Of a DNA stretch of 27,073 nt, positions 1 through 8,056 are shown in pieces. The stretch is from positions 12,575 to 39,647 of the forward strand of contig CAYJRR010000028.1 of NCBI GenBank assembly GCA_964372275.1. The letters run 5' to 3'. Every line of letters starts with the position of its first letter. Within the stretch, counting starts at the first letter, position 1. The notes under the pieces were generated by a model that saw only the letters and a program-made list of their open reading frames with translations, did no database searches and was not told the origin of the DNA. Both the position numbers and the translations under genes were made by a program. This DNA comes from CAYJRR01 sp964372275 [NCBI: uncultured bacterium] (GTDB taxonomy: Bacteria; CAYJRR01).

Positions 1-432
1 ACGAAGGACGAGCGGCACCGGCGCTACGCCTTCCGGCTCGCCGACGAGCTGGTGCGCACGACGATGTTGGGTCGCGGCCACCCCCCCGACCTCTACGGCG
101 CCACCTTCACCGGGCAGCGCTCCGCCCGGACGACGCCGACCTCCAGCCGCAACGAGGCGATCGTCGCGGCGGCGAGGCTCGCGCGGAGGACGGGCGAGAC
201 GGCGCGGGAGAGGCGATACCTGGAGGCGGCGACCGCCTCGGCCTGGTTCTCGCTCTCGCAGCAGTTCCGAGCCGAAAACGACTACTTCGTGCAGAACCCG
301 CGAAACGCGCGCGGGGGGATCCGCGAGGGGGTGACCGACAACTCGGTCCGGATCGACGGCGTGCAGCACGCCGTCACCGGACTTCTCGGACTGGCAGACC
401 TTCTCGAACCGCATCGGGGGACGACGCCGTGA
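1..432 (+). CDS. C-terminal part of unidentified helical protein (5' truncated)
   Basis: The frame is open from base 1, so the gene begins before the window. The visible 143 residues end in a TGA at 430-432. I do not recognise the family with confidence. The sequence is soluble-looking and mostly helical. It contains a conserved-looking patch with Asn-Asp-Tyr-Phe-Val-Gln-Asn-Pro, an Arg-Gly-Gly-Ile-Arg stretch, and a closing helix with Arg-Ile-Asp-Gly-Val-Gln-His-Ala. That pattern resembles the last helical hairpins of alpha/alpha-toroid proteins (six-hairpin glycosidase or terpenoid-cyclase-like folds), but this is only an inference from shape. The stop overlaps the next start in a GTGA arrangement, so it is the upstream member of an operon with the membrane protein at 429-836. 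Confidence 0.6.
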   Translation, partial: TKDERHRRYAFRLADELVRTTMLGRGHPPDLYGATFTGQRSARTTPTSSRNEAIVAAARLARRTGETARERRYLEAATASAWFSLSQQFRAENDYFVQNPRNARGGIREGVTDNSVRIDGVQHAVTGLLGLADLLEPHRGTTP

Positions 433-836
433 CGCCGTCCGGAGAGTCGATCGCCACGTGGGTGTCGAGGGTCGGCGGCGTCGTCGGCGCCGTCTGCCTT
501 TTCCAGTTCGTGCGCGGGATCGCCTCCTACCGCGACCTGTGGGACGTGTCGGCGTTCGTCCTGCTCCTGCACCTCGGGCTCGTCTCCAGCCTGTCTGCGG
601 TCGCGGCCTTTCGATGGCGGCACCGGCGTTCGGCGTCGCCGACCTCCGACGGGGAGCCGGGGGGACGGCTGCCCTCGGCCGATCTTCTCGTCCGGATGGC
701 CGCGAGCTTCTGTCTCGTCGCCTACCTCGCGCTGTACGCCCACGCACTGTCGCCGGCCGCGCGCTCCCTTGCGGTCGCCGTCGAGCGCCGTGCCGTCTTC
801 CTCGGGATGGCCCGGGACCTGCCCGGACCCCGGTGA
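429..836 (+). CDS. small integral membrane protein, unknown function
   Basis: The product is 135 aa, starting at GTG 429 that overlaps the preceding stop by 4 bp (GTGA), which favours translational coupling and fixes the start. About three hydrophobic segments are visible, near residues 15-29, 40-61 and 86-104. They are separated by a short Arg-rich loop and a low-complexity Ser/Gly/Pro loop. There is no signal-peptidase site, no catalytic motif and no recognisable family. The gene sits between the truncated helical protein and a lipoprotein, so an envelope role is likely but unproven. Confidence 0.65.
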   Translation: MTPSGESIATWVSRVGGVVGAVCLFQFVRGIASYRDLWDVSAFVLLLHLGLVSSLSAVAAFRWRHRRSASPTSDGEPGGRLPSADLLVRMAASFCLVAYLALYAHALSPAARSLAVAVERRAVFLGMARDLPGPR

Positions 837-842
837 TACGAT
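837..842 (+). promoter_or_regulatory. possible -10 box (TACGAT) of lipoprotein gene
   Basis: TACGAT, preceded by TGA to give a partly extended -10, lies just after the stop at 834-836 and ends 10 nt before the GTG at 853. No Shine-Dalgarno sequence is evident between them and no good -35 is visible. It matches the TANNNT boxes seen before several other starts in this window. Confidence 0.3.
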
Positions 843-852
843 CGCCTTGGCC

Positions 853-1536
853 GTGACCGCCGAGTCTCGACGTTTCGCGTTCGCGTTCGTTTTCGCCGTC
901 GCGGCCTGCTCGCGCGGTCCCGAAACGGCCGCGCCGGCCGGAGACGCCCCGGCCGTGGCGGCCGCGACCTCCGCATCCACGCGCGAGAACAATCCTCCCG
1001 GCGTGATGCGGGTGACGATCGAGCCGGTCGGAGTTCCGGCCGACGCGGTCCATCCCCATCGCGGCGACACGCTCAAGGCGAGCGCCCGGGCGCGCGACCT
1101 CGACGGAGACGGCATCATCTTTCTCTGGCAGTGGCTCGTGAACGGAGTGCCGGTGCCGGGGGCGGTCACCGACACCCTCGGCCCCGGGCCGTTCAAGAAG
1201 GGGGACCGTGTCGGCGTCGACGTGCGCGCCCGCGACAACCGGGGGACGATCTCCGAGCCGCCGCTGCGCGGGGAGATCGTCATCCGCAACCGGCCGCCGG
1301 TGCTCACCAGTCAGCCCGGCCCGCGACTGGACGGGTATCGCGCGACGGCGATCGACGAGGACGGCGATCCGCTCGTCTACACGTTGGAGTCGTCTGCTCG
1401 CGGCTTTTCCATCTCGCCCGACGGAGTGGTTCGATACGACGCCACGGTCGGGCAGGGCTCGGGCGGCCAGGTGGTGATCGTGGTGAAGGATCCGGAAGGG
1501 GCGAACGCCAAGCAGACGATCGGGGTCGGCTTCTGA
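853..1536 (+). CDS. lipoprotein with Ig/cadherin-like domains
   Basis: With the GTG at 853 the product is 227 aa and begins with an Arg-containing n-region, a Phe/Ala/Val-rich core and a lipobox-like Ala-Val-Ala-Ala-Cys ending at about residue 19. This indicates a type II signal peptide. A TTG at 847 is an alternative start. The mature part looks all-beta: one Ig-like module carries Asp-Leu-Asp-Gly-Asp-Gly and Trp-Gln-Trp, and a second carries Asp-Glu-Asp-Gly-Asp-Pro-Leu. This is the calcium-ligand style seen in PKD/cadherin-like repeats. The likely location is the outer or inner membrane face in the periplasm or at the cell surface. The stop overlaps the next ATG (ATGA). Function unknown. 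Confidence 0.7.
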   Translation: MTAESRRFAFAFVFAVAACSRGPETAAPAGDAPAVAAATSASTRENNPPGVMRVTIEPVGVPADAVHPHRGDTLKASARARDLDGDGIIFLWQWLVNGVPVPGAVTDTLGPGPFKKGDRVGVDVRARDNRGTISEPPLRGEIVIRNRPPVLTSQPGPRLDGYRATAIDEDGDPLVYTLESSARGFSISPDGVVRYDATVGQGSGGQVVIVVKDPEGANAKQTIGVGF

Positions 1537-2333
1537 TGAAGGGGACGCTCTCCCGGATCCGGAAGAGGCTCGACGCCTGGCCGGTGTGGGGCGTCGTCCT
1601 GCTCAACGCAGGGGTACTGGCCCTTTGGACGGTCGACCTGCGCGCGATCGATCCCCTGCCGTTCCTGGACGAGATCTTCGTCGGCGGAGTGATGGCCGGG
1701 TCGGCCTACTACCTCTGGAACCGGCTGTTCGGCCCGCCGACGGCGCTCGCGGCCGAGAGCCGGCGCCGGTTGGCGGAGGTGGAGACGCTGTTCGGCGAGT
1801 GCGAGGCGGCCGCCCGTGGATCGGAGATCGCCGGGGCCGAAGTCGCGCGGATGAGCGGGCTCCTCGACCGCGTGCGGGCGATCGAGCAACGGATCGAGCA
1901 GGCGGAGCTCGTCCTCGGGACGCCCCAATATTCGGTCGGCGCGGCGGAGGCCGAGGTGGCGCGGCTGGAACGGGCGCACGCCGAGGCGTCCGATGCCGCT
2001 CGCCCGCACCTGGCCGGCGCGCTCGAGGAGGCGCGGCGACACCGCGAGAACATCGGACGGATCCGCGCCACGCGCGACGAGCTGGGTGCGGCATTCGAGC
2101 GGATCTTCCAGCTCGTGCGCCGGATCCATTCGCAGATCCTCGGACTGGGGCTGACCGACGGCGCGTCCGCGGAGCTCGCATCGTCGGTCTCCGAGCTCGG
2201 CGCCACGCTGGACGCCTACGAGCGCGACCGCAAGGCCGCCGAGGAGGCCGCGGCGCTCGTCGACCGCGAGCTCGAACAGGCCAGGGCCCGCTCCACGGAG
2301 CGAAGGGACGCCGAGCGCGCGCGAACGAGCTGA
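1536..2333 (+). CDS. membrane-anchored coiled-coil protein
   Basis: The ATG at 1536 overlaps the upstream TGA by 1 nt, giving a 265-aa product. A basic N-terminus is followed by two hydrophobic segments (about residues 17-30 and 45-62). The rest is a long Glu/Ala/Arg-rich coiled coil containing repeated Arg-Ala-Ile-Glu-Gln-Arg-type heptads. No enzymatic motif is seen. The architecture (two N-terminal membrane segments, then about 200 residues of coiled coil, about 265 aa in all) matches the unrelated-locus protein at 7265-8056, so the two may belong to one family. The gene is convergent with the lipoprotein gene ending at 2390. The 56 bp between them hold nothing firm beyond a 12-bp palindrome at 2332-2343. 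Confidence 0.7.
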   Translation: MKGTLSRIRKRLDAWPVWGVVLLNAGVLALWTVDLRAIDPLPFLDEIFVGGVMAGSAYYLWNRLFGPPTALAAESRRRLAEVETLFGECEAAARGSEIAGAEVARMSGLLDRVRAIEQRIEQAELVLGTPQYSVGAAEAEVARLERAHAEASDAARPHLAGALEEARRHRENIGRIRATRDELGAAFERIFQLVRRIHSQILGLGLTDGASAELASSVSELGATLDAYERDRKAAEEAAALVDRELEQARARSTERRDAERARTS

Positions 2334-2389
2334 CGGTACCGTCGGGACGGCTCCGGCCGCCGGCGACGTCACGGTGCGGCTCGCCGCCG

Positions 2390-3088
2390 TCAGCTTCCGC
2401 GGAGGATGACCACTTCGCAGCCGAGCGCGGCGAGGAATCCTGCGGCGCGATAGAGGGCGCCCGGCGAGGCGCCGGCGGCGGCGAGCGCGATCGATTCGTG
2501 GGCGCGGCAGCCCTCCGGCAACAGGCTTCTCGCCTCCTCCGGCGGGACGTCCCGCCGCGCCGCGCCGAGCTCGATCCGGCCGTCGGCGCGAACCGTCGCC
2601 CGTATCAACGCCGGGGGCGCGGCGCGGGGGGCCGGCGCGGGGAGCGTCGCGGCGGAGGCCTGGACGCGAGCCACGACGAACCAGCCGCGCGAGCGCGCGA
2701 TCTCGTCCACGTCGACCAGGCGGCCGATCGCGGCCTCGGTCGGGGCGCAGGTCGTCGTCAGCCAGCGCGGAGTGCCGTCGTCGAGCGCGGCGAGCTCCTC
2801 GGCGCGGGCGAGGGGCTCCTCGCGGCTGCCGACGAAGATCCGCCCGTCGGGGGCGATCGTGACCCGCTCGAAGGAGCGGGCGGGTCGCGGAAGGTCGACC
2901 GTACGAGGCGCCGGGGCGTCGGCGGAAGGCGGCGCGGGGCGTGGCCCGCAGGCGGCAGCGCCAAGGGAAAGCGACAGGAACGCACGCCGGATAGACCGCG
3001 GCCGGAAAAATTGAGAATTGGGAATTGGAAATGAAAAACCGACAGTCGCATCATTGTCGGTTTTCCATTTCCAACTTCCAATTTTCAA
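2390..3088 (-). CDS. probable lipoprotein, ExbD/TolR-periplasmic-domain-like; start uncertain
   Basis: The reading frame opens at a TTG at 3088 and gives 232 aa. The sequence that looks like protein starts only near residue 30: an Arg-Arg n-region, a Phe-Leu-Ser-Leu-Ser-Leu core and Gly-Ala-Ala-Ala-Cys-Gly, a plausible lipoprotein signal. The preceding codons lie inside the AT-rich hairpin 3008-3091. No ATG, GTG or TTG occurs in frame between the hairpin and the signal sequence, so the 5' end is either unusual or altered by the repeat. The body contains two similar beta-strand motifs (Val-Thr-Ile-Ala-Pro-Asp-Gly-Arg-Ile and Ala-Thr-Val-Arg-Ala-Asp-Gly-Arg-Ile) and ends Ala-Leu-Gly-Cys-Glu-Val-Val-Ile-Leu. 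This resembles the periplasmic fold of ExbD/TolR without its transmembrane helix; that assignment is inference. Confidence 0.5.
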   Translation of the reverse strand: MKIGSWKWKTDNDATVGFSFPIPNSQFFRPRSIRRAFLSLSLGAAACGPRPAPPSADAPAPRTVDLPRPARSFERVTIAPDGRIFVGSREEPLARAEELAALDDGTPRWLTTTCAPTEAAIGRLVDVDEIARSRGWFVVARVQASAATLPAPAPRAAPPALIRATVRADGRIELGAARRDVPPEEARSLLPEGCRAHESIALAAAGASPGALYRAAGFLAALGCEVVILRGS

Positions 3089-3091
3089 TTT
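3008..3091 (-). repeat. AT-rich long hairpin (terminator of leucine dehydrogenase and/or dispersed palindromic element)
   Basis: Two 39-nt arms (3008-3046 and 3053-3091) pair with only five mismatches, all transitions, around a 6-nt loop. The arms consist of repeated AATTGG / TTGGAAAT units and are far poorer in GC than everything around them. The hairpin starts 1 nt after the leucine dehydrogenase stop. On the minus strand it is followed by a run of five T, as expected of a Rho-independent terminator. Its length and unit structure go well beyond an ordinary terminator and look like a dispersed palindromic repeat. It also covers the first ~27 codons of the downstream frame. Confidence 0.75.
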
Positions 3092-3092
3092 C

Positions 3093-4217
3093 TTAGGCTC
3101 CGTCGCGCCGGAACTCCAGCTGCCGTAGCGGCCCCGGATTCATCCCCAGGAATGCCCTCCGCGACCGCGCCACCGTCTCGATCCGCTCCTCCGCCATCCG
3201 GTCGGCGGCTCGGTTCGTCGGGATGTCGTGCCTCTTCGCGATCTCGAACGTCTTGAGCAGGTTGTAGTAGATCCCCCGCGTCATGCGGAGCGAGCGCTCC
3301 CGGTTGTACCCCTCGAGCTCGCTGTAGACGTTGATCAGTCCGCCGGCGTTGATCACGTAGTCGGGTGCGTAGAGGATCCCACGCTCCTTGAGCTTCGCGC
3401 CGTGCCGGTCGTCCTTGAGCTGGTTGTTGGCGCCTCCCGCCACGATCTTGCACTTGAGTCGCGGCAGCGAATCGTCGTTGATGATCGCCCCCATCGCGCA
3501 CGGCGCCAGCACGTCGACGTTCGCGGAGAGGATCGATTCCGGCGAGACGATCTCCACGCCCCGGTGCTCCTTCGCGACCCTCTCGCAGCGTTCGCGGTCG
3601 ATGTCGGTCGCGACGACCGTCGCCCCCTCGTCGAGCAGGTGCTTGAGCAGGTTGTGGCCGACGTTGCCCAGGCCCTGGATCGCGACCGACATCCCCCGGA
3701 GCGAATCCTCGCCGCGCGTCTCGTGGACGCAGGCCTTGATCCCCTGCAGCACGCCGTAGGCGGTGACCGGCGAGGGGTCCCCCGACCCGCCGTGCGCCGG
3801 CGCGACGCCGGTGACGAAACGGGTCTCCATGTAGACGTACTCCATGTCGTTGACGTCGGTGCCGACGTCCTCTGCCGTGATGTAGCGGCCGTTGAGGCTC
3901 TCGACGAATCGCCCGAAGGCGCGAAACAGCCCCTCCGACTTGGCGTGCTTCGGATCGCCGACGATCACCGCCTTGCCGCCGCCGAGGTTCAGCCCCGCCG
4001 CGGCCGCCTTGTAGGTCATCCCCCGAGAAAGTCGCAGCGCGTCCTCGATCGCCTCGAGATCGTTGGAGTAGGTCCACATCCGGCAGCCGCCGAGCGCGGG
4101 GCCGAGTGTGGTGCTGTGGATTGCGACGATGGCGCGCAGGCCGACGTCCTTGTTGGTGAACAGCACCAGCTCCTCGTGCCCGTACTGCTCGAGGTTCTGG
4201 AACACTTCCAGCGCCAT
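3093..4217 (-). CDS. ldh: leucine dehydrogenase (Glu/Leu/Phe/Val dehydrogenase family)
   Basis: This 374-aa enzyme should oxidatively deaminate L-leucine and other branched-chain amino acids to the 2-oxo acids with NAD+, in the cytoplasm. It aligns from memory over its full length with Bacillus leucine dehydrogenase: Thr-Thr-Leu-Gly-Pro-Ala-Leu-Gly-Gly near 36-44, the substrate lysine in Gly-Met-Thr-Tyr-Lys70, the catalytic lysine in Leu-Gly-Gly-Gly-Lys82, Asp117 in Thr-Ala-Glu-Asp-Val-Gly-Thr, and the NAD-binding Gly-Leu-Gly-Asn-Val-Gly at 182-187. Valine or phenylalanine specificity cannot be excluded. I chose the ATG at 4217 because GGGAGG sits 7-8 nt upstream; a GTG directly before it (4220) is the alternative. 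A promoter lies at 4280-4309 and a terminator-like hairpin follows the stop. Confidence 0.95.
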   Translation of the reverse strand: MALEVFQNLEQYGHEELVLFTNKDVGLRAIVAIHSTTLGPALGGCRMWTYSNDLEAIEDALRLSRGMTYKAAAAGLNLGGGKAVIVGDPKHAKSEGLFRAFGRFVESLNGRYITAEDVGTDVNDMEYVYMETRFVTGVAPAHGGSGDPSPVTAYGVLQGIKACVHETRGEDSLRGMSVAIQGLGNVGHNLLKHLLDEGATVVATDIDRERCERVAKEHRGVEIVSPESILSANVDVLAPCAMGAIINDDSLPRLKCKIVAGGANNQLKDDRHGAKLKERGILYAPDYVINAGGLINVYSELEGYNRERSLRMTRGIYYNLLKTFEIAKRHDIPTNRAADRMAEERIETVARSRRAFLGMNPGPLRQLEFRRDGA

Positions 4218-4279
4218 CACCGCTCCTCCCGCGGACGGAAATAACTCGCCGCGTCAATGACTTACGTTTTGGGGCGCGG

Positions 4280-4309
4280 ATCCTAGCAACCTCCCGGAAC
4301 GTCCGTCAA
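4280..4309 (-). promoter_or_regulatory. sigma70-type promoter of leucine dehydrogenase
   Basis: On the minus strand TTGACG (4309-4304) is separated by 18 nt from TAGGAT (4285-4280). The predicted leader is about 55 nt and contains a good Shine-Dalgarno sequence before ATG 4217. It is the best-matching complete -35/-10 pair in the window. Confidence 0.6.
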
Positions 4310-4387
4310 CGAGGCGCGGCGCCGCACGGCGGGCGCGGGGACAGGCGCGTCACAATTCGCCATGTCGATTCAACACGGACGAGCCGA

Positions 4388-4446
4388 GTCGAATCCTGAA
4401 TTCGACGCGCACGCAACGACATGGTCGGTTCATTCGATTCGATTCG
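4388..4446 (+). promoter_or_regulatory. operator-like ATTCG repeats upstream of exported coiled-coil gene
   Basis: The AT-richer 260-bp gap 4218-4477 contains a 7-bp inverted repeat, GTCGAAT-5nt-ATTCGAC (4388-4406), and three tandem ATTCG units (4432-4446), all built from the same GTCGAAT/ATTCGA core. They lie 30-90 bp before the ATG at 4478. A regulator binding site is plausible. I found no convincing -10 for this gene. Confidence 0.3.
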
Positions 4447-4477
4447 ACGGCATGCGCATTGCTCAGCGGCGCCAAGC

Positions 4478-5446
4478 ATGAAACGCCATTCCCTTCTCGT
4501 ATTCGTCCTGACCGCGTTGCCGCTTGCCGCTTCCGCGCAAGAGTGCCCCGGGGATTCACCGACCGGATTGGTGGAGTTCGGTGAGACGGTGGAGGCGGCG
4601 TCCGGATTGAGCCGTTCCGGCTACTACCGGCGTTATTCCCGCCTGGCCGAGCGTGAGCGGACCCTGCGGGAGAGGGTGCGGGAGACCCACGGTCGCACCC
4701 GACGCCGATTCGAGCGGCGGCTCGCCGAGAGCAAGGAGGCGCGGCGCGAGCTGCGGCGCGACGCGCGCGAGCACGGCATCCCCTTCGATCCGACGCGGTA
4801 CCGGACCCTCGAAAAGAGGATGGACGGGATCCGCGAAGGGATCTGGCGGGAGGAGTCGCGCATGGGTGGCTACGTCCGTCGCGGCAACGTCGACGCGGTA
4901 CGCGAGTCGAGCGCCACGATCCTGACGTCCCACGAGCGCCTGGAGCGCGTGCGGGAGCGGCTGCGGAGCCTCCGCCGCGGACCGGCCGTCGCACCGAGCG
5001 ACGCCCCGATCTCGCCGGAGGTCGCGCGACGGCGATTGCGGTCCCTTTCCCGCCGGCTGCGGCATGGCAGGGATCGGCTCGAGACCCTTCACCTGCGGTC
5101 GTCTTCCGCCTACTCCAATCTGAGCGGCGGCTACGCCGAGGCGACGGCCGCGTCCTACGAAGTCCCGACCGTTCTCACATTGCGGCGTCTGAGCCGGATC
5201 GAGGCGAGGATGGCCGCCATCCGGCGTCGAATCTCACCGCCGCCGACGGTCATCGAGCCCGCTCCGCTTGCGAGCGAGGAGATGCCGTTCGCCGAGACCC
5301 CCGACCCGTTGGAGATCGAGCTCGCCGAAATCGAGGCGGAGTCGGAGCGCCTCGATTCGCTCGGGGCGGCCGCTCCGCCGGACGAGCTCGCGCGGCTCGC
5401 CGAGCGGGTCGCGGCCTTCGAAGCTATCGCCGGTTCCCGACCTTGA
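4478..5446 (+). CDS. exported Arg/Glu-rich coiled-coil protein
   Basis: The product is 322 aa from the ATG at 4478, chosen because it directly begins a clear signal peptide: Met-Lys-Arg-His, a Leu/Val-rich core and Ala-Ser-Ala before Gln, predicting signal peptidase I cleavage near residue 20. An in-frame ATG at 4421 would add 19 hydrophilic residues and hide the signal. The mature part is almost entirely charged helix, rich in Arg, Glu and Leu, with several long coiled-coil stretches and a short Pro-rich acidic linker near residue 250. It has no cysteine pair, enzyme motif or known domain. It probably is a periplasmic structural protein. The last 23 bp overlap the convergent AAA+ gene. Confidence 0.7.
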   Translation: MKRHSLLVFVLTALPLAASAQECPGDSPTGLVEFGETVEAASGLSRSGYYRRYSRLAERERTLRERVRETHGRTRRRFERRLAESKEARRELRRDAREHGIPFDPTRYRTLEKRMDGIREGIWREESRMGGYVRRGNVDAVRESSATILTSHERLERVRERLRSLRRGPAVAPSDAPISPEVARRRLRSLSRRLRHGRDRLETLHLRSSSAYSNLSGGYAEATAASYEVPTVLTLRRLSRIEARMAAIRRRISPPPTVIEPAPLASEEMPFAETPDPLEIELAEIEAESERLDSLGAAAPPDELARLAERVAAFEAIAGSRP

Positions 5447-7268
5447 TTCGCGCGGCGGCGAGGCGCTCGGAGAGCTCGTCGGCGGTCAGGTCGGCGTACT
5501 TCTTCGGAAGCATGCTGCGGTTCGAGGCTTCGAAGACGGCGAGAAGCTCCATGAACTCGAGGATGGCGACGTCGCGGGACGGGAGGTAGTCGGCGACCGC
5601 CTTGGCGAGGTCCTCGGCGGCCGGGCTCTGTGCGCGCCCCGCGGAGTCGGCCAGCGAAGCGGCGAGCATCACCACCCCTTCGATGTCGGCGTTCGAGTAG
5701 CCGACCAGCTTCGCCGAGATCTCCGCCCGCTTCGACTTCAGGTCGAAGCCGGGCGTCAGCTTGTGGCGCTTGAGGAGCGCGCCGAGGATCGGCTCCACCT
5801 CCGCCGCTTCCTGCGCGTAGAAGAACGGGATCTTCCGGTCGAGCCGCCCGGTTCGCTTGATGTCGGTGTCGAGGCGGTCGGGGCGGTTGGTCATCAGCAC
5901 GAACAGGATCCGTCCCCGGTTGCGCGTGTCGGACATGAACTCCTTGAGCCGCGCGATCACCCGGCTCTCGGTGCCGCCATCGCTGCTCCCGTCCTGCCCG
6001 GCCAGCGCGCGATCGACCTCGTCGATGAAGACGATCACCTGCCCCATCGCCCCGAGCACCGCCAGTATCCGCTCCAGATTGGCCTCGGTCGCGCCGACCC
6101 ACTTCGACCGGAAGCTGCCGAACTTCACCGCGGTGAGTCCGGACTCCTTGGCGAACGCCTCGGCGACGAAGGTCTTCCCCGTCCCCATCGGCCCCACGAA
6201 GAGGAATCCCATCGGGACGTGAGACGTGTCGCCGGAGCGAATCGCCTTGGCGACGCGCGCAAGCTCCCGCTTGACCTCCTCCATCCCCCCGACCGCCTCG
6301 AACCCGTGCTTGGGTCGGACGAACTCGAGGAGCCCGGAGCACTCCCGTTCGATGATGTCGCGCTTGTGCTTGGCGACCATCTCCTCCATCTCCACGGTGA
6401 TCCCGGCGGACGGGAGGGTCGCGGTCGGCGCGACCATGCGGCGGATCTCCTCCGGATCCATCCCCTTGGTCATCCCCGCCAGGCCGTCGATGCGGTCCTG
6501 CGGCGCCTCCTTGCCGAGGAGCTCGCGGATCAGGCTCTTTCGCTCCTCGAGGTCGGGCTCGGCGTCCTGCGGTTTGAGGATCCCGCGGATCTGCACCAGC
6601 TTCAGGCCCGCAGTGATCTCCGCCAGCTTGTCGACCGACGCCGGATCGAAGTGAGGGACGAGGTGGCGAATCAACCCCTTCCGGTCCTCTTCGTCCGGGA
6701 TCGGGACGCGGATCGCCGCCACCCGGGCGTTGTTGACGATGCGCGGGTGCAGCTCGGAAAGATTTTCGGTCAGGAGCAGGATGACGTTGTCGGCGTGCTC
6801 CAGTGACGGCAGCGACGCCCAGCGGTGGAGGGTGATCAGCGTGGCGCGGTCGACGTCGCCGTACATCGAGAGGTCGGCGGCGGGGCAGAGCGTCTCGGCG
6901 TACTCCAGGAGCAGCGCGAACCGGTCCTCGGTCAGGAGCAACCGCTCGAGCACGGGGATCACCTTTTCGCGCGATCGGGAAAGCGTCAGCTCGTCGACCC
7001 CCGGCAGCCGATCGCGGCGCTTGGCGAAGCGCACGCCGTTCGCCGTGTTGTAGATGGCGACCGAGTCCTTGTTCCCGGCCAGCATCACGTTGCACAGGAA
7101 CTCGTCGACCATCGTCGCCTGGCCGCGATGGAGGACCAGGTCGTGGACGTTTCCGTGGAGGATGAACTGCGATGCCTCGCCGCGCAGGTAGCGGCGCTTC
7201 AGCTCCTCCGCCCAGGCGGGCAGCTTGGCGTCGGTGGACTCCGGACTCCTGGCGGGTGCGGTGCTCAT
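5424..7268 (-). CDS. tandem AAA+ ATPase with degenerate N-terminal module
   Basis: This 614-aa protein ends the six-gene operon. Residues about 30-200 look like an AAA fold that has lost its P-loop: Phe-Ile-Leu-His-Gly-Asn-Val-His-Asp, then a Val-Ile-Leu-Leu-Leu-Thr-Glu-Asn strand near 162-169 and a sensor-like His-Pro-Arg-Ile-Val-Asn-Asn. Residues about 320-540 are a canonical classical-type AAA domain, with Walker A Gly-Pro-Met-Gly-Thr-Gly-Lys-Thr (359-366), Walker B Val-Phe-Ile-Asp-Glu-Val-Asp (near 413-419), sensor-1 Thr-Asn-Arg (460-462) and two arginines at 472 and 475 in the second region of homology. The arrangement recalls the Ycf46-type ATPases. The ATG at 7268 follows GGAGG and overlaps the upstream stop (ATGA). 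Its substrate is unknown; the PspA-like protein encoded in the same operon is the obvious candidate. Confidence 0.85.
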   Translation of the reverse strand: MSTAPARSPESTDAKLPAWAEELKRRYLRGEASQFILHGNVHDLVLHRGQATMVDEFLCNVMLAGNKDSVAIYNTANGVRFAKRRDRLPGVDELTLSRSREKVIPVLERLLLTEDRFALLLEYAETLCPAADLSMYGDVDRATLITLHRWASLPSLEHADNVILLLTENLSELHPRIVNNARVAAIRVPIPDEEDRKGLIRHLVPHFDPASVDKLAEITAGLKLVQIRGILKPQDAEPDLEERKSLIRELLGKEAPQDRIDGLAGMTKGMDPEEIRRMVAPTATLPSAGITVEMEEMVAKHKRDIIERECSGLLEFVRPKHGFEAVGGMEEVKRELARVAKAIRSGDTSHVPMGFLFVGPMGTGKTFVAEAFAKESGLTAVKFGSFRSKWVGATEANLERILAVLGAMGQVIVFIDEVDRALAGQDGSSDGGTESRVIARLKEFMSDTRNRGRILFVLMTNRPDRLDTDIKRTGRLDRKIPFFYAQEAAEVEPILGALLKRHKLTPGFDLKSKRAEISAKLVGYSNADIEGVVMLAASLADSAGRAQSPAAEDLAKAVADYLPSRDVAILEFMELLAVFEASNRSMLPKKYADLTADELSERLAAARIKVGNRR

Positions 7269-8056
7269 CGGGCCTCCGAAACGAGCAAGCGGTCGGCTTC
7301 GCGCGCCGTCTGCCGGACCGCCTCGACGCCGTCGATCAGGTCGTCGAGCTGGCCGGCGAGCTCCTGCGGGCTTCGCATCGAGACGATCTGGTCGGCCAGG
7401 AGGCCGAACGAGTTCTCGATCAGGTCGAGCTGGCCGCCGGCGCGGTCGCAGAAGGAGCGGATTTCGCGCAGGCGTTCCAGACGGCGCATCACGATCTCCA
7501 GGTTCTTCTTCGCCAGGTCCCGGGCGTGCTCCTGGGCGCCGGCCGCCTCCTTCTCGTACGCGCGGGCCAGGCGTTCGACCTCCGCGATGTCCTCGCGGTC
7601 CAGGTACTCCGAGTAGCGGGCCGATGTCGAGGCGAGCTCGACGAACGAATCGACCAGGCGGTCGAGCTTGCGGATCTCCACGCGCACCAGCTCGCCGCCG
7701 AAGGTGGGATTCTCGGCCGCGAGCTTCGCGATCTGCGCGCGCTTGGTGAGCAGCGCCATGCAGCGGACCTGCTCCCCGCGGGTGAGCGCGGCGATGGCGG
7801 TCTCCCGTCTCTTCTTCGCCGCGTCGGCCTCCTCGCGGTCGATCGCCTTGTCCAGGAGATGGCGGACGGGGGGGGAGTCCGGCGCGTAGAGCATGAAGAG
7901 CGCCTCGGCGGCGCCGGCGGCGAGCAGGATCCACCAGTCGCCGGAGACGGCGGCAGTCGCCGCCGCACCGCCGAGCAACATGTAGTTGTAGAAGTTGTTG
8001 AACAGCCGCTTGGCGTAGGTCCGGGTGGTACGCGGCGGTCTCGACTCGTCGGCCAT
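7265..8056 (-). CDS. inner-membrane anchored coiled-coil protein of the ABC/PspA/AAA operon
   Basis: The product is 263 aa. A short basic N-terminus is followed by two closely spaced hydrophobic segments (about 24-38 and 40-57) with Trp-Trp between them. The remaining ~200 residues are a charged, mostly helical coiled coil that would lie in the cytoplasm if the N-terminus is inside. No known domain is recognised. The ATG directly follows the ABC ATPase stop with no gap, and its own stop overlaps the AAA+ start by 4 bp, so it should be co-translated with both. A plausible role is to link the ABC transporter or membrane to the AAA+ ATPase or PspA-like protein. That is inference from context. 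Confidence 0.75.
   Translation of the reverse strand: MADESRPPRTTRTYAKRLFNNFYNYMLLGGAAATAAVSGDWWILLAAGAAEALFMLYAPDSPPVRHLLDKAIDREEADAAKKRRETAIAALTRGEQVRCMALLTKRAQIAKLAAENPTFGGELVRVEIRKLDRLVDSFVELASTSARYSEYLDREDIAEVERLARAYEKEAAGAQEHARDLAKKNLEIVMRRLERLREIRSFCDRAGGQLDLIENSFGLLADQIVSMRSPQELAGQLDDLIDGVEAVRQTAREADRLLVSEAR

Noticed and set aside
282-1307. Long open frame on the minus strand opposite the first operon
   Set aside because: Its translation is Arg/Pro/Ser-rich low-complexity text, as expected from the complement of GC-rich genes, and it overlaps four well-supported + strand genes.
2332-2343. 12-bp perfect palindrome GACGGTACCGTC between convergent gene ends
   Set aside because: It has no loop and no T-run, and such short palindromes are common; I cannot support a terminator or operator.
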